Below, in pieces: positions 1 through 8,797 of a stretch of 64,000 bases of DNA (within the stretch, counting starts at the first letter, position 1; each line of letters begins with the position of its first letter). Origin of the DNA: SG8-38 sp041576815 (lineage in GTDB: Bacteria > Myxococcota_A > Polyangia > Polyangiales > Houyiibacteriaceae); the NCBI GenBank assembly GCA_041576815.1, contig JBFGKE010000016.1, positions 1 through 64,000 on the forward strand, written 5' to 3'. The notes beneath the pieces are model-generated. The model made no database searches. It was given only the letters and a program-made list of their open reading frames with translations, and was not told the origin of the DNA. Both the position numbers and the translations under genes were made by a program.

Positions 1-18
1 CCGGCGCATGCGCGCCGG
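1..18 (-). terminator. Hairpin at window edge, possible terminator of the monooxygenase gene
   Basis: CCGGCGC and GCGCCGG form a perfect 7-bp stem around an ATGC loop. It lies about 40 bases past the stop codon of the minus-strand flavin monooxygenase gene. Any T-run that would follow on the minus strand lies outside the window, so intrinsic termination cannot be confirmed. Confidence 0.3.
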
Positions 19-57
19 GCTTCGCCGTTCCGGCTCGCGTCAGCGTCAGCGCAGGGA

Positions 58-1524
58 TCAGAACGACACGAGGTGGTAGTCGGCCGGGTCCAGCCGCCGT
101 GTCCGGACGACGTATTCGGCGGCGAAGCCAGGATAGAGCGAGCGGTTCGTGCCGTCGGCGTCTAGGTACCAGCTCTTGCAGCCGCTCCAGACCATCCGCT
201 TCATCCGTTTTTGAATGCCTTCGTTGTACCGGTCCTGCACGTCTTGACGGACCTCGATCGACCTGAGGTCGTCGGCTTTCATTTTCTCGATCGCCTCGAT
301 GGCGTGGGCGATCTGCGCCTCCGTATAGACAAGCACCGAGGTGTGCCCCGGACCGGTATTCGGTCCCATCAAGATGAACCAGTTGGGGAAGCCGGCCACC
401 GTCATGCCTTTGTAGGCCACCGCCCCATCCTTCCACACTTCGTCGAGCGACCGCCCGGCCCGGCCGAAGATGGGGAAAGGCGCATTGGCCAAGCCGAGCT
501 TGAACCCGGTCGCCAAGACGATGGCATCCGCTTCGTAGAGCGCTCCATCTTTGGTTCGGATCCCCGCGCGCTCGATCCCCTCGATGGCGTCGGTGACCAG
601 CTCGACGTGGTCTTCCTCGAAGGTCGACCAGTAGTCGTCCGACACCAGAACGCGCTTGCAGCCGAACTGAAACGTCGGCAACAGCTTTTGCCGGAGCGTC
701 GGGTCTTTCACCTGGCGCCGAAGAGTCCATTTCGAAAGCCAGACGCCGATCGCCGAGAGCACACGCGAGTTGAAAAACACGATCGGCCCGCGAAGCTCGC
801 TATTCCAGTACTTCACGAACCGGCTCGCCCGGAGGAAAAAGGGAAATCGGGCAAGCAAGCGCTTCACCCAGGCTGGATACAACGCATCGAACTTCGCGAT
901 CACCCAGCCCGGCGTCCTCTGAAACACGCTCAGTCCCGCCACGATCGATGCAACGCTCGGCACCACCTGAACCGCGCTCGCGCCCGTGCCGATGACCGCC
1001 ACCTGCTTGCCGGCGAGCTCGACGTCGTGATTCCACCGCGCCGTGTGAAACATCTCCCCTTCGTAGCTTTCGAGCCCTGGAATGTCGGGGTACGCCGGGT
1101 CGACCAGCCCGCCCACCGCCGAGAGCACGACGCGCGCGCTCACCTGCTCGCCGTCCCGCGTGGTCAGCGTCCAGGACCCGTTTTCGTCGTCGAAGCGCGC
1201 CTCGACGATTTCGGTGCCGAGTTGCATGCGGTCGCGGAGCTTCCACTTGTCGACCACCTCGAGCAGGTACGCCTGGATTTCGTGCGAGGGAGCGTAGCGC
1301 CGGCTCCAATTCGGGTTCTGCTCGAAGGAAAGCGAGTACATGTGGGACGGCACGTCGCACGCCGCACCGGGGTAGGTGTTGTCCCGCCAGGTGCCTCCGA
1401 TCTCGTCGGCACGCTCGTAGATCGTGAACGAGTCGATCCCGGCCTTCAGAAGCTGGATGGCCGCGCCAATCCCCGCGAAACCGGCTCCGATGATGACGAT
1501 CGGAAAGTCACTATCCCGTTTCAC
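58..1524 (-). CDS. Flavin-containing / Baeyer-Villiger-type monooxygenase
   Basis: A 488-residue FAD- and NADPH-dependent class B monooxygenase, expected to insert oxygen into ketones, heteroatoms or hydrocarbons in the cytoplasm. The FAD Rossmann motif GAGFAG is at residues 13-18, the NADPH motif GTGASA at 179-184, and the family fingerprint appears as YEGEMFHTARW at 154-164. The residue after that Trp is Asn, where classical Baeyer-Villiger enzymes usually have Pro, so an FMO or hydroxylase role is equally possible. The length is normal for the family. The gene stands alone and diverges from the FHA kinase gene across a short region. Family is secure; the substrate cannot be read from the sequence. 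Confidence 0.9.
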   Translation of the reverse strand: MKRDSDFPIVIIGAGFAGIGAAIQLLKAGIDSFTIYERADEIGGTWRDNTYPGAACDVPSHMYSLSFEQNPNWSRRYAPSHEIQAYLLEVVDKWKLRDRMQLGTEIVEARFDDENGSWTLTTRDGEQVSARVVLSAVGGLVDPAYPDIPGLESYEGEMFHTARWNHDVELAGKQVAVIGTGASAVQVVPSVASIVAGLSVFQRTPGWVIAKFDALYPAWVKRLLARFPFFLRASRFVKYWNSELRGPIVFFNSRVLSAIGVWLSKWTLRRQVKDPTLRQKLLPTFQFGCKRVLVSDDYWSTFEEDHVELVTDAIEGIERAGIRTKDGALYEADAIVLATGFKLGLANAPFPIFGRAGRSLDEVWKDGAVAYKGMTVAGFPNWFILMGPNTGPGHTSVLVYTEAQIAHAIEAIEKMKADDLRSIEVRQDVQDRYNEGIQKRMKRMVWSGCKSWYLDADGTNRSLYPGFAAEYVVRTRRLDPADYHLVSF

Positions 1525-1652
1525 GCGTAGGCAGGCTAGGTCAGGACCCGGCGCCGTGCCAGCGCGTCGCGACGGGGTGCTTCAATGTGCGCTGGAGCCC
1601 CTCACCCAACCGGGCTACACCCCGACGTCGCCACACACGCTAGGATTCTAAG

Positions 1653-1669
1653 GGGCCTTCGGGAGGCCC
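1653..1669 (+). promoter_or_regulatory. Small hairpin covering the Shine-Dalgarno of the FHA kinase gene
   Basis: GGGCCT and AGGCCC form a perfect 6-bp stem with the loop TCGGG. The purine-rich GGGAGG at 1661-1666, the best ribosome-binding site for the ATG at 1678, lies partly in the loop and partly in the 3' arm. This could lower translation initiation. A stem this short may be chance in GC-rich DNA. Confidence 0.25.
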
Positions 1670-1677
1670 ATTCACGC

Positions 1678-3207
1678 ATGTCACGACACGATCCGACCGA
1701 AGTCACACGGCGCCACGTCTTCGAGCAGCGGGGTCTTTCCAAGAAGGAAGACCAGGCTCGCGTCGTCGTGTTGGCGGGCGCGCTGGCCGGAGACAAGTAT
1801 GCGATCGACACCGAGCTCACCGTTGGCCGCGGCGACAAGGCGGACGTCAAGCTCGACGACACGCTTGTCTCGCGCCTTCACGCGCGAATCTTCCAACATG
1901 AGAACGGATCGTACGTCATCGAGGATCTCGAAAGCCGCAACGGGACGCTGGTCAACGGGATGGCGAGCACCAAACAGGTGCTCACCTATGGAGATCGGAT
2001 TCAAATCGGAAGCTCGCTCTTGCTTTTCGCGCATCACGACCCGATGGAGCAACAGGTCGCACACCGGAGGAAGCTCGAGGCGATCGGACGCCTCGGCACC
2101 GGGGTGGCCCACGACTTCAACAACCTGTTGGGCGCGGTCCGCTCGAGCATCGATTTCTTGAACGGGCTTCCCGGCGACACCAACCTGAGCGATCCCGACG
2201 TCCGCGAGGCATTCAACGACATCCGCGCCGCCGCGTCGGCCGCCACCGAGATGACGAGCCGCCTGCTCGGCTTCGCGAGAGAGGTGCAGCGAAGCCACTC
2301 GGAGGTCGATCTCTCGGAGCTCTGCCGCCACGTCGTCCAGCTCGCGCGCCACACGTTCCATCGCAGCATTCAGATCGAAGCCAAGATCGAACGGCGGCTC
2401 AAAGTGACCGGCGACCGCGGGCAGCTTCACCAGCTGTTGATGAATCTTCTCATCAACGCGCGCGACGCGATGCCCAACGGAGGCAAGCTCAAGATCAGCG
2501 CGAAGAAAGCCGACCCGCCCGAGCTCGAAAAAGCCCCGCTCAACCCACTCGTCGCGCACGCGCTCATCACCGTCGAGGATACCGGCGTCGGCATGGACAG
2601 CGCGACGCAAGAGCGCGCATTCGACCCCTTCTTCACGACCAAGGGCGATCAGGTCGGCGCAGGCCTCGGGCTCGCCGCAGTGTACGAGATCGCCAAGTCG
2701 CACAACGGGCACATCACGGTCCACAGCGTGCCCGACCGGGGCACCGAGTTCCAGGTCGTGTTTCCGCTCAGCAGCGAGCGCCGTTCGATCCCCACCGAGC
2801 CGAGCCTACCCGCGATCAAGCTTCCGCGGACACAGCTCCTGATCCTGCTGGTCGACGACGAAGACGTGGTTCGACGGAGCGCCGGCCGGGTGGTCCGCCA
2901 AAGCGGCCATCGGGTGATCTTCGCACAGAGCGGAAAAGAGGCGGTGCGGGTCTACACCGAGACACAGCCGCGGCCCGACCTCGTTCTGATGGACCTCAAC
3001 ATGCCGGGTATGACGGGCGACCAAGCCTTCGAGAAGCTCAAGGAGATCGACTCCGAGGCCCCGGTCGTGTTCGTGTCGGGCTACTGGGACGGCGACCTCG
3101 AGCGGAAGCTTCGAGACATGGGGGCGCTCGGTTTCGTTCAAAAACCGTACGAAGCTGCTACTCTCCGGGACGCCATCGTTCAAGCGATGACGGCCCAGAC
3201 TTCATGA
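1678..3207 (+). CDS. FHA-domain hybrid histidine kinase with C-terminal receiver
   Basis: A soluble signalling protein of 509 residues. An N-terminal FHA domain (about 20-105, with GRGDKADVKL, SRLHARI and SRNGTLVNG) should bind phosphothreonine partners. Next come HisKA (GVAHDFNNLL, His145), an ATPase domain (NLLINARDAM, DTGVGMD, GAGLGL) and a receiver whose phospho-acceptor is Asp439 in MDLNMPGMTG. There are no membrane segments, so the input is probably phosphorylation by a Ser/Thr kinase, a common arrangement in myxobacteria. The ATG at 1678 was chosen because it has a GGGAGG site and the upstream in-frame extension has no domain content. Its stop codon overlaps the start of the methyltransferase gene as ATGA, implying coupled translation. 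Confidence 0.93.
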   Translation: MSRHDPTEVTRRHVFEQRGLSKKEDQARVVVLAGALAGDKYAIDTELTVGRGDKADVKLDDTLVSRLHARIFQHENGSYVIEDLESRNGTLVNGMASTKQVLTYGDRIQIGSSLLLFAHHDPMEQQVAHRRKLEAIGRLGTGVAHDFNNLLGAVRSSIDFLNGLPGDTNLSDPDVREAFNDIRAAASAATEMTSRLLGFAREVQRSHSEVDLSELCRHVVQLARHTFHRSIQIEAKIERRLKVTGDRGQLHQLLMNLLINARDAMPNGGKLKISAKKADPPELEKAPLNPLVAHALITVEDTGVGMDSATQERAFDPFFTTKGDQVGAGLGLAAVYEIAKSHNGHITVHSVPDRGTEFQVVFPLSSERRSIPTEPSLPAIKLPRTQLLILLVDDEDVVRRSAGRVVRQSGHRVIFAQSGKEAVRVYTETQPRPDLVLMDLNMPGMTGDQAFEKLKEIDSEAPVVFVSGYWDGDLERKLRDMGALGFVQKPYEAATLRDAIVQAMTAQTS

Positions 3208-4322
3208 TCAAGTACATAGGCTCGAAGCGCGTGCTGGTTCCGCACATCGTGCGGGGGGTTGCGGCGTTTCCCGAATCCGGCCGCGTGCTCGATTTGTTCT
3301 CGGGGACATCGCGGGTGGCGCGCGGTCTCAAGGAGACGGGGCGCCACGTGATCGCGAACGATCACCTCTCGTACGCGGCGACACTCGCGCGCTGCTACGT
3401 GCAAGCCGATGCGCGTGTTTGGCGTGCCCAGGTGGTCGAGCTCATCGCAGAGCTCGGCGACGTCGAGCCGATCCCTGGGTACTTCACGCGCGCCTTTTGT
3501 GAAGAGGCGCGCTACTTTCAGCCACGAAACGGGGCACGCATCGATGCGATCCGCGAGGAGATCGCACGGCGCGCTCTGCCGCCCGAGCTCGAAGCCATTG
3601 CGCTCGTGTCGCTGATGGAGGCCGCCGACCGCGTCGATTCGACGACCGGTGTGCAGATGGCGTACCTGAAGCAATGGGCGCCCCGGGCCCACAACGAGCT
3701 CGCGCTCCGCGTTCCGGCGATCCTCGAGGGCGCCGGCGACGCGCTCCAGCTCGATGCGGTCGAGGCTGCATCCCGCGTCGAGGCAGACGTCGCCTACGTC
3801 GACCCGCCCTACAACCAGCACAGCTACATGGGCAACTACCACGTGTGGGAAAGCCTGGTTCGGTGGGACAAGCCGGAGACCTACGGCGTCGCCAACAAGC
3901 GCGTGCAGTGCAAGCAATACAAGAGCGACTTCAATTCCAAGCGTCGCATTCGCCAAGGGCTTCAGGCCGTTTTCGAAGCGCTTCGCTGCAGGCATCTGCT
4001 CGTTTCATTCAACAACGAGGGGCACGTCGGTCGGGAAGAAATGATCGGGCTTCTTTCGGAGCGAGGACACGTCGGTGTCGTTTCGGCCGACTTCAAGCGC
4101 TACGTCGGCGCGCAGATCGGCATCCACAGCCCCAACGGTGAAAAAGTCGGGCGCGTGAGCCACCTTCGCAACAAGGAATATCTCTTCGTGGTGAGCGAAC
4201 GGCGCGATACCGTCGAAGCGGTCACTCGTGCCATCGAGTCGAGCCTCGGAGCGGCGGCGCTTGCCTCCCGTACGGCGACGCGCAAAAGAAGGGCTCATGA
4301 ATCTGAACGACGTGCTGAGTGA
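3204..4322 (+). CDS. Dam-like (D12 class) adenine-specific DNA methyltransferase
   Basis: A 372-residue N6-adenine DNA methyltransferase. The AdoMet-binding region is IKYIGSKRVL (2-11) plus LDLFSGTSRVA (29-39), and the catalytic motif is DPPY at 200-203, the hallmark of the D12/Dam family. The order (FxG motif first, DPPY later) matches the alpha class. No endonuclease gene is adjacent, so it is probably an orphan methylase rather than half of a restriction system, although a distant partner is possible. The start overlaps the kinase stop by 4 bases, and the 3' end overlaps the next gene by about 26 bases. The target sequence cannot be inferred. Confidence 0.9.
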   Translation: MIKYIGSKRVLVPHIVRGVAAFPESGRVLDLFSGTSRVARGLKETGRHVIANDHLSYAATLARCYVQADARVWRAQVVELIAELGDVEPIPGYFTRAFCEEARYFQPRNGARIDAIREEIARRALPPELEAIALVSLMEAADRVDSTTGVQMAYLKQWAPRAHNELALRVPAILEGAGDALQLDAVEAASRVEADVAYVDPPYNQHSYMGNYHVWESLVRWDKPETYGVANKRVQCKQYKSDFNSKRRIRQGLQAVFEALRCRHLLVSFNNEGHVGREEMIGLLSERGHVGVVSADFKRYVGAQIGIHSPNGEKVGRVSHLRNKEYLFVVSERRDTVEAVTRAIESSLGAAALASRTATRKRRAHESERRAE

Positions 4323-4731
4323 CGAGGCGAAGCGGGCTGCGATCGTCGAAGACGTGTGCCGCTTGGTCGACGACGAGGTTGGTAAACAAAAAGGCATTGG
4401 TGGGGTTGCGGTCAAAGCAGGCTACCGGCTGGTGCAGGGTGTCAAGCCCGGCTTCGTTCGACGGGTCGTCGAATCGCTGTTGCCCGAGTTTGCCGCCGCG
4501 CTCGAGCCCATTCGCGCCCGCGCGATCGCCGAAGGCCAGACGGTGAACGGCTACTTCACGGCGCATGCCCCCGAAGTCGCTGAGGCATTGCTTGCCGTGA
4601 CCGACGGCCGGGCCCGTGGCTCCGAGCATGGCTCGGTGAAAGGCGCGTATGGAAAGCTCCGCGGCTCGGCTCGCAAGAACGTCGAGCGTGCGGTTCCGGG
4701 CCTCGGGCGCATCATCGAGAGCTACACCTGA
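4297..4731 (+). CDS. Conserved hypothetical protein, helical
   Basis: A protein of 144 residues with no motif I recognise. It is predicted soluble and mostly helical, with a basic C-terminal part (KLRGSARKNVERAVPGLGR) and no signal peptide or membrane segment. The ATG at 4297 (MNLNDVLSDEAKRAA) was chosen over the longer frame because the extra upstream residues only shadow the end of the methyltransferase gene. It overlaps that gene by 26 bases and is followed after 3 bases by the MaoC-like gene, so it belongs to the same transcript. Function is unknown. Confidence 0.75.
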   Translation: MNLNDVLSDEAKRAAIVEDVCRLVDDEVGKQKGIGGVAVKAGYRLVQGVKPGFVRRVVESLLPEFAAALEPIRARAIAEGQTVNGYFTAHAPEVAEALLAVTDGRARGSEHGSVKGAYGKLRGSARKNVERAVPGLGRIIESYT

Positions 4732-4734
4732 CGC

Positions 4735-5187
4735 ATGCGGTATTTCGAGGACATTCAGGTCGGAAACGTGCAGGAGTCCGCCGAGGACTACGAGCTCACC
4801 GCCGACGAGATCGCACGGTTTTGCCGGAAATGGGACCCGCTACCGTTTCACGTCGACGAGCGCGCGGCGGCGAAGACGCCCGTCGGCAAGCTGTTCACAT
4901 CGGCCGTTCACAGCGTGGCGATCGCGATTCGGCTCGGCCACGAGATGCAGCGCGAGCCGACGGCCACCGAGATCGGGCTCGGCTGGGACGAAGTTCGATT
5001 TCACGCCCCCGCCTGCGCGGGCGATCGGCTGCGGCTCCGGGGCGAGATCATCGAAGCGCGGCCTTCGGAAAGCCGACCGGGCCTCGGGGTGATTCGAAGC
5101 CTCTTGACGCTCCGCAATCAGCGGGACGAGATGGTAATCAGCTTCAAAGCGGCTGTGCTCGTCCGACGACGGCCGCTTCCGGGCTAG
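4735..5187 (+). CDS. MaoC-like hotdog-fold dehydratase/thioesterase
   Basis: A 150-residue protein starting MRYFEDIQVGNV, the typical opening of MaoC/R-hydratase-type hotdog proteins, which act on acyl-thioesters such as enoyl-CoA. WDPLPFHVDE near residue 38 corresponds to the conserved D-x(4)-H catalytic region, and APACAGDRLRLRGEI is the usual second-strand motif. It ends the kinase-methyltransferase run and its 3' end overlaps the convergent acyltransferase gene by 44 bases. Lipid metabolism is likely; the exact substrate is unknown. Confidence 0.85.
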   Translation: MRYFEDIQVGNVQESAEDYELTADEIARFCRKWDPLPFHVDERAAAKTPVGKLFTSAVHSVAIAIRLGHEMQREPTATEIGLGWDEVRFHAPACAGDRLRLRGEIIEARPSESRPGLGVIRSLLTLRNQRDEMVISFKAAVLVRRRPLPG

Positions 5188-5989
5188 CCCCGTCGAGCAT
5201 TGCGGCGACCGCGGCGCGGGTGCGGTCGCGGAGGTCGGCCACGGCGTCCGGCTCTTCGAGCTCGGTGTTTGGGTAGATCGGCTTGCCGATTTGCACGGTG
5301 ACCTCTCGCATCCCCTCGCTCATGCTCGCCCCGGTATCGACCTCCTCCCGCGACATCAGCGAGAAGGTGCCGCGAAGCGCGACCGGAACGACCGGCTTGC
5401 CCGAGAGCACGGCGGCTTGAAAGGCGCCGTTTTTGAACGCCTTGAGCTTGCCGTCCGCCGTGCGCGTGCCTTCGGGAAACACCAGCAGCGGCTTTTCGTC
5501 GCGCAGCACGCTCTCGAAGGCCTCGGTGACCGCCGCGGCCGCTTCTTTGCCGCGATTGCGATCGACCGGCACGTGCCCGGCCAGCCGGAGGTGCCAGCCG
5601 AGGAACGGAATGTTCATCACCGAGCGCTTGGCGGCCCACTTGAAGTCGCCGGGAAGAGCCGCGCCCAAGACGAGGATATCGACCAGGCTCTCGTGATTGC
5701 TCGCATACACGAAGCCGCCCTCGGGGACGTTGTCTTGCCCGGAGACGTGGATGTCGATGCGGAGCCCTTTTGCGGAAGACGCGCTCCACTTTCGAGCCGC
5801 CCACACCGAGGCGGCGCCTTTGGTGAGCGGCCCGAGCGTGATCGACACCGTCCCCCAGCCGACGGTGCGTGTCCCGAAAGGAACCCACTGACGAAGCCAT
5901 CGTGCGCGCTGGCCCCAACCCATCTCGCGGCCTTTGCGAAAGATGCCCCACTCCGTCCGAACCCAATTGACCGTCTTTTTGAGCCCCAT
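5144..5989 (-). CDS. PlsC-type 1-acylglycerol-3-phosphate acyltransferase
   Basis: About 281 residues, a membrane-associated acyltransferase expected to acylate lysophosphatidate in phospholipid synthesis. The catalytic NHESLVD (NHx4D) and substrate-binding FPEGTRT motifs are both present, along with PVVPVALRGTF. The ATG at 5989 was preferred over a GTG at 6007 because the protein then opens MGLKKTVNWV; neither has a strong ribosome site. A second PlsC-like gene lies at 35 kb. It is followed by no minus-strand partner, and the hydrolase gene upstream reads in the same direction. Confidence 0.9.
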   Translation of the reverse strand: MGLKKTVNWVRTEWGIFRKGREMGWGQRARWLRQWVPFGTRTVGWGTVSITLGPLTKGAASVWAARKWSASSAKGLRIDIHVSGQDNVPEGGFVYASNHESLVDILVLGAALPGDFKWAAKRSVMNIPFLGWHLRLAGHVPVDRNRGKEAAAAVTEAFESVLRDEKPLLVFPEGTRTADGKLKAFKNGAFQAAVLSGKPVVPVALRGTFSLMSREEVDTGASMSEGMREVTVQIGKPIYPNTELEEPDAVADLRDRTRAAVAAMLDGASPEAAVVGRAQPL

Positions 5990-6017
5990 CGCCCGCTTAA
6001 CTAACACCGCGCTCGGC

Positions 6018-6836
6018 TCAAGTCATCGTCGAAGTCAGGAGGGCCACGAGCGCATCCGGGGCGTCGACGTGAACCCAATGTCCGGCGTCCTCGACGACGT
6101 GGACCGACACGTTCGGCTTGCGCCGCGCGACCTCGGCCATCCGATCGCGATCCAAGGCGGAAAACACGCCCGAATCGCCGCCGATGACCACATCGAGCGT
6201 CGAGCCTTCGGGGAGCTCTTCGGCCACGTCCCAACAGTCGGCTCGCGCGTAGTCGGCGAGCAGTGCGCGAATGACCGAGAGGTCGGGTCCGAAATGGCGG
6301 CCGCCGCCGTCGCTGCGCCGAAGGTTCATCGCCAGCCAAGCCGCAATTGCGGGCGGCTGTCCCGCCTCGACCAGCGCTTCGATGAAGGCGTCGCGAGAGG
6401 CCCATTGACGCGGAAGCGAGTCGAGAATGCGGAGGATCGCGGCCGTCGCGGTCGAGTCGCGATCCGCGTCGGTCACCGAAGGCGTTGCATCGATCACCCA
6501 GGCCGCAGTGGGGGAGCCGCCGCGCGTGCGCAGCCATTCGAGCACGACCTTACCGCCAAAGCTGTGGCCGAGCGCTCCGCGGACAGGCATCGGGAGCACG
6601 CGTTCGAGCTCGGCCAAATCGTTTGCAGCAGAAGCGAGGGTGTGTGGTGGATCGAAACCGAGCGACTCGCCGTGCTCGCGAAGATCGACGAGCACCGCGC
6701 TCCACGCCGGCCTCTCGGATACGAAGCGGCGCGCGATCGCCCGCCAGTTGGACTTGGTCCCGAGGATGCCATGGAGGAAGAGGGGCGCGCGCTCTGGGGA
6801 GCGTGACGGCGGATCGACGACGCTGTACGCGAGCAT
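6018..6836 (-). CDS. Alpha/beta-fold hydrolase
   Basis: A 272-residue cytoplasmic alpha/beta hydrolase. The oxyanion-hole motif LFLHGILG begins near residue 19, the nucleophile elbow is GHSFGG with Ser92, and the catalytic His is probably His253 in AGHWVHVD. The pattern is closest to YbfF/PHYHD-type esterases (HGILGTKSNW, DLREHGES). It ends about 28 bases before the acyltransferase start, so the two may be cotranscribed for lipid or ester turnover. The substrate is unknown. Confidence 0.88.
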   Translation of the reverse strand: MLAYSVVDPPSRSPERAPLFLHGILGTKSNWRAIARRFVSERPAWSAVLVDLREHGESLGFDPPHTLASAANDLAELERVLPMPVRGALGHSFGGKVVLEWLRTRGGSPTAAWVIDATPSVTDADRDSTATAAILRILDSLPRQWASRDAFIEALVEAGQPPAIAAWLAMNLRRSDGGGRHFGPDLSVIRALLADYARADCWDVAEELPEGSTLDVVIGGDSGVFSALDRDRMAEVARRKPNVSVHVVEDAGHWVHVDAPDALVALLTSTMT

Positions 6837-6871
6837 CGCCCCGGCTTACCACACCTCGGGCGCGGGCCCGA

Positions 6872-7573
6872 TCAGCGGGCCGGCGCGGGCCTCGGGACGG
6901 CCGGAACCAGCTGCATGAGGGCCTTTTCGAGCCGCATCACGGCGCTGTCGGAGATCGGACGCCGCCTCGCGCGGGCCGCTCCCGCGTCGAGCCCGTCGAG
7001 GTAGCCCTGCATTTTTCGCCGAGCTTCGTGAACGCGCCAAGCGATGGTGCCCTCCGTCGTATCGAGCACCACGGCGGCCTCTTTGTAGCTCAGGCCTTGG
7101 ATCGTAGTCAGTAGGACCGTCGTTTGCAGAAGGGGCGAGAGCTGATCGAAGGTCTCGAGCAGGGCTCGGTACCGGTCTCGGAGCTGGACTGCTCTTTCAG
7201 GGTCACCCTGAGAATCGACCGCCACGGCCGCAACGAGGCGCGGGTCGTCGATAGGAACCGTTCGTCGACGCTTCCTGTCGCGCTTTGCGTTGAGCGCCCG
7301 ATGGAGCGTGATGCGGTAGATCCACGTGAAGAATTCGCTTCGGCCCTCGAACTCGGGAAGCTTGTGATACGCCTTCAAAAACGCGTCCTGCGTGATGTCG
7401 TCCGCGTCGCTGGCTTGGCCGGTCAGGTGAAGGGCGAGCGAATACACGCGGGCCCGGTACTTGCGGACCAGCTCGTCGAACGCGTCCGCGTCTCCCGCCT
7501 TTGCGCGCGCCACCAGCGCGGCGGCTTCGGCCCCCCTACGCTGCGCCTCGGATACCTGTGGTTTTTCGGTCAA
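6872..7573 (-). CDS. ECF-type RNA polymerase sigma factor
   Basis: A 233-residue sigma-70-family factor. Region 2 includes DADDITQDAFLKAY and FFTWIYRITLHRALN; region 4 includes LSYKEAAVVLDTTEGTIAWRVHEARRKM, the helix-turn-helix that reads the -35 element. It has a longer N-terminal lead and an approximately 40-residue Arg- and Pro-rich C-terminal tail beyond the usual ECF core. The start is a TTG preceded by GGGGG. No anti-sigma gene follows; the next gene is a hydrolase. It diverges from mreB, so a role in envelope control is possible but is inference from position only. Confidence 0.9.
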   Translation of the reverse strand: MTEKPQVSEAQRRGAEAAALVARAKAGDADAFDELVRKYRARVYSLALHLTGQASDADDITQDAFLKAYHKLPEFEGRSEFFTWIYRITLHRALNAKRDRKRRRTVPIDDPRLVAAVAVDSQGDPERAVQLRDRYRALLETFDQLSPLLQTTVLLTTIQGLSYKEAAVVLDTTEGTIAWRVHEARRKMQGYLDGLDAGAARARRRPISDSAVMRLEKALMQLVPAVPRPAPAR

Positions 7574-7640
7574 TCGGCCCCCATTTGTTCAGGACCCCTA
7601 AAGGCTACTCACTTTCCCAGCCGAACCCCAAATCCGTGGG

Positions 7641-7669
7641 TTGAAACGGCCAAACCAAGCTGTTACATC
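7641..7669 (+). promoter_or_regulatory. Probable sigma-70 promoter of the mreB operon
   Basis: TTGAAA (7641-7646), a 17-base spacer and TACATC (7664-7669) match the -35/-10 pattern with good spacing. A start near 7676 gives a leader of about 60 bases before the mreB ATG. It is the best match in the divergent region between the sigma-factor gene and mreB. Confidence 0.45.
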
Positions 7670-7737
7670 CAACCCGCCTGGACCCGGAAGCCCTTGGAAA
7701 TGGTGGGGAATTCGAATCTGGGGCCCACCTGACACCC

Positions 7738-8775
7738 ATGATCACCGACTGGTTCTACGGCCTATTTTCGAATGACCTCGCCATCGACTTAGGCACGGCC
7801 ACGACGCTGATCTACGTCAAAGGGAGGGGCATCGTGTCGTGCGAGCCCTCGGTGGTCGCCGTGCAGGCCGATCCGCGCGGCGGAAAGCGCGTGCTGGCGG
7901 TCGGCAAAGAGGCAAAGGAGATGCTCGGCCGCACACCAGGCTCGATTCGCGCCGTGCGCCCGTTGCGCGACGGGGTGATCGCGGACTTCGACATCACCGA
8001 GGCCATGCTCCGGTACTTCATCGCGCGGGCCCACCACGATCGCCGGACGCTCGTCAAGCCGCGCATCATCATTTGCGTACCGTTCGGCATCACCGAGGTC
8101 GAAAAGCGCGCCGTGAAAGAAAGTGCGGAGGGCGCTGGAGCTCGGGAAGTCTTCCTGATCGAAGAGCCGATGGCCGCCGCGATCGGCGCCGGCCTTCCGA
8201 TCACGGAGCCCAGCGGCAACATGGTCGTCGACATCGGCGGGGGCACGACCGAGGTCGCCGTGATCTCCCTTGCGGGGATCGTCTATTCTCAGTCGGTTCG
8301 CGTCGGGGGCGACAAGATGGACGAAGCGATCATCGCGTACCTGAAGCGCAAGTACAATCTGCTCATCGGCGAGCAGTCTGCCGAGCGTGTCAAGTGCACC
8401 ATCGGGACGGCGTACTCCGACGGCGAGGCGGCGACGATGGAGGTCAAAGGACGAGACATGGTCGCCGGAGTGCCGAAAACCGTCATCGTGAACGCCGACG
8501 AGATTCGCGATGCGCTCACCGAGCCGATCAACGCGATCACGGAAGCCGTGATGATGGCGCTCGAGCGAACGCCGCCAGAGCTCTCCGCCGACATCGTCGA
8601 CAAGGGCATCGTGCTGACCGGCGGCGGCGCTCTCCTGAGGAATCTCGATGTGCTTTTACGCGAGGAAACAGGGCTTCCCGTGATGGTTTCCGACGACCCG
8701 GTTTCGGCGGTCGTCCTCGGCTCCGGAAAGGCGCTCGACCATTTGGACCTGCTCCGCGAGGTGACGATCGCATAG
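7738..8775 (+). CDS. mreB: Rod-shape-determining actin homologue MreB
   Basis: A 345-residue bacterial actin that polymerises under the inner membrane and directs the cell-wall elongation complex. Typical MreB features are DLAIDLGTATTLIYVKGRGI, the ATP-binding VDIGGGTTEVAVIS, and LTGGGALLRNLD near the C-terminus. Its length matches the family. It heads the mreB-mreC-mreD-mrdA-rodA run and has its own probable promoter at 7641-7669. No clear Shine-Dalgarno precedes the ATG. Confidence 0.98.
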   Translation: MITDWFYGLFSNDLAIDLGTATTLIYVKGRGIVSCEPSVVAVQADPRGGKRVLAVGKEAKEMLGRTPGSIRAVRPLRDGVIADFDITEAMLRYFIARAHHDRRTLVKPRIIICVPFGITEVEKRAVKESAEGAGAREVFLIEEPMAAAIGAGLPITEPSGNMVVDIGGGTTEVAVISLAGIVYSQSVRVGGDKMDEAIIAYLKRKYNLLIGEQSAERVKCTIGTAYSDGEAATMEVKGRDMVAGVPKTVIVNADEIRDALTEPINAITEAVMMALERTPPELSADIVDKGIVLTGGGALLRNLDVLLREETGLPVMVSDDPVSAVVLGSGKALDHLDLLREVTIA

Positions 8776-8797
8776 TGCGAGGGGCAAGAACGCGGCG

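Noticed and set aside
211..1530. 439-residue plus-strand open frame
   Set aside because: It mirrors the flavin monooxygenase gene on the other strand; its Arg/His/Pro-rich composition and lack of any domain mark it as a shadow of GC-rich codon use.
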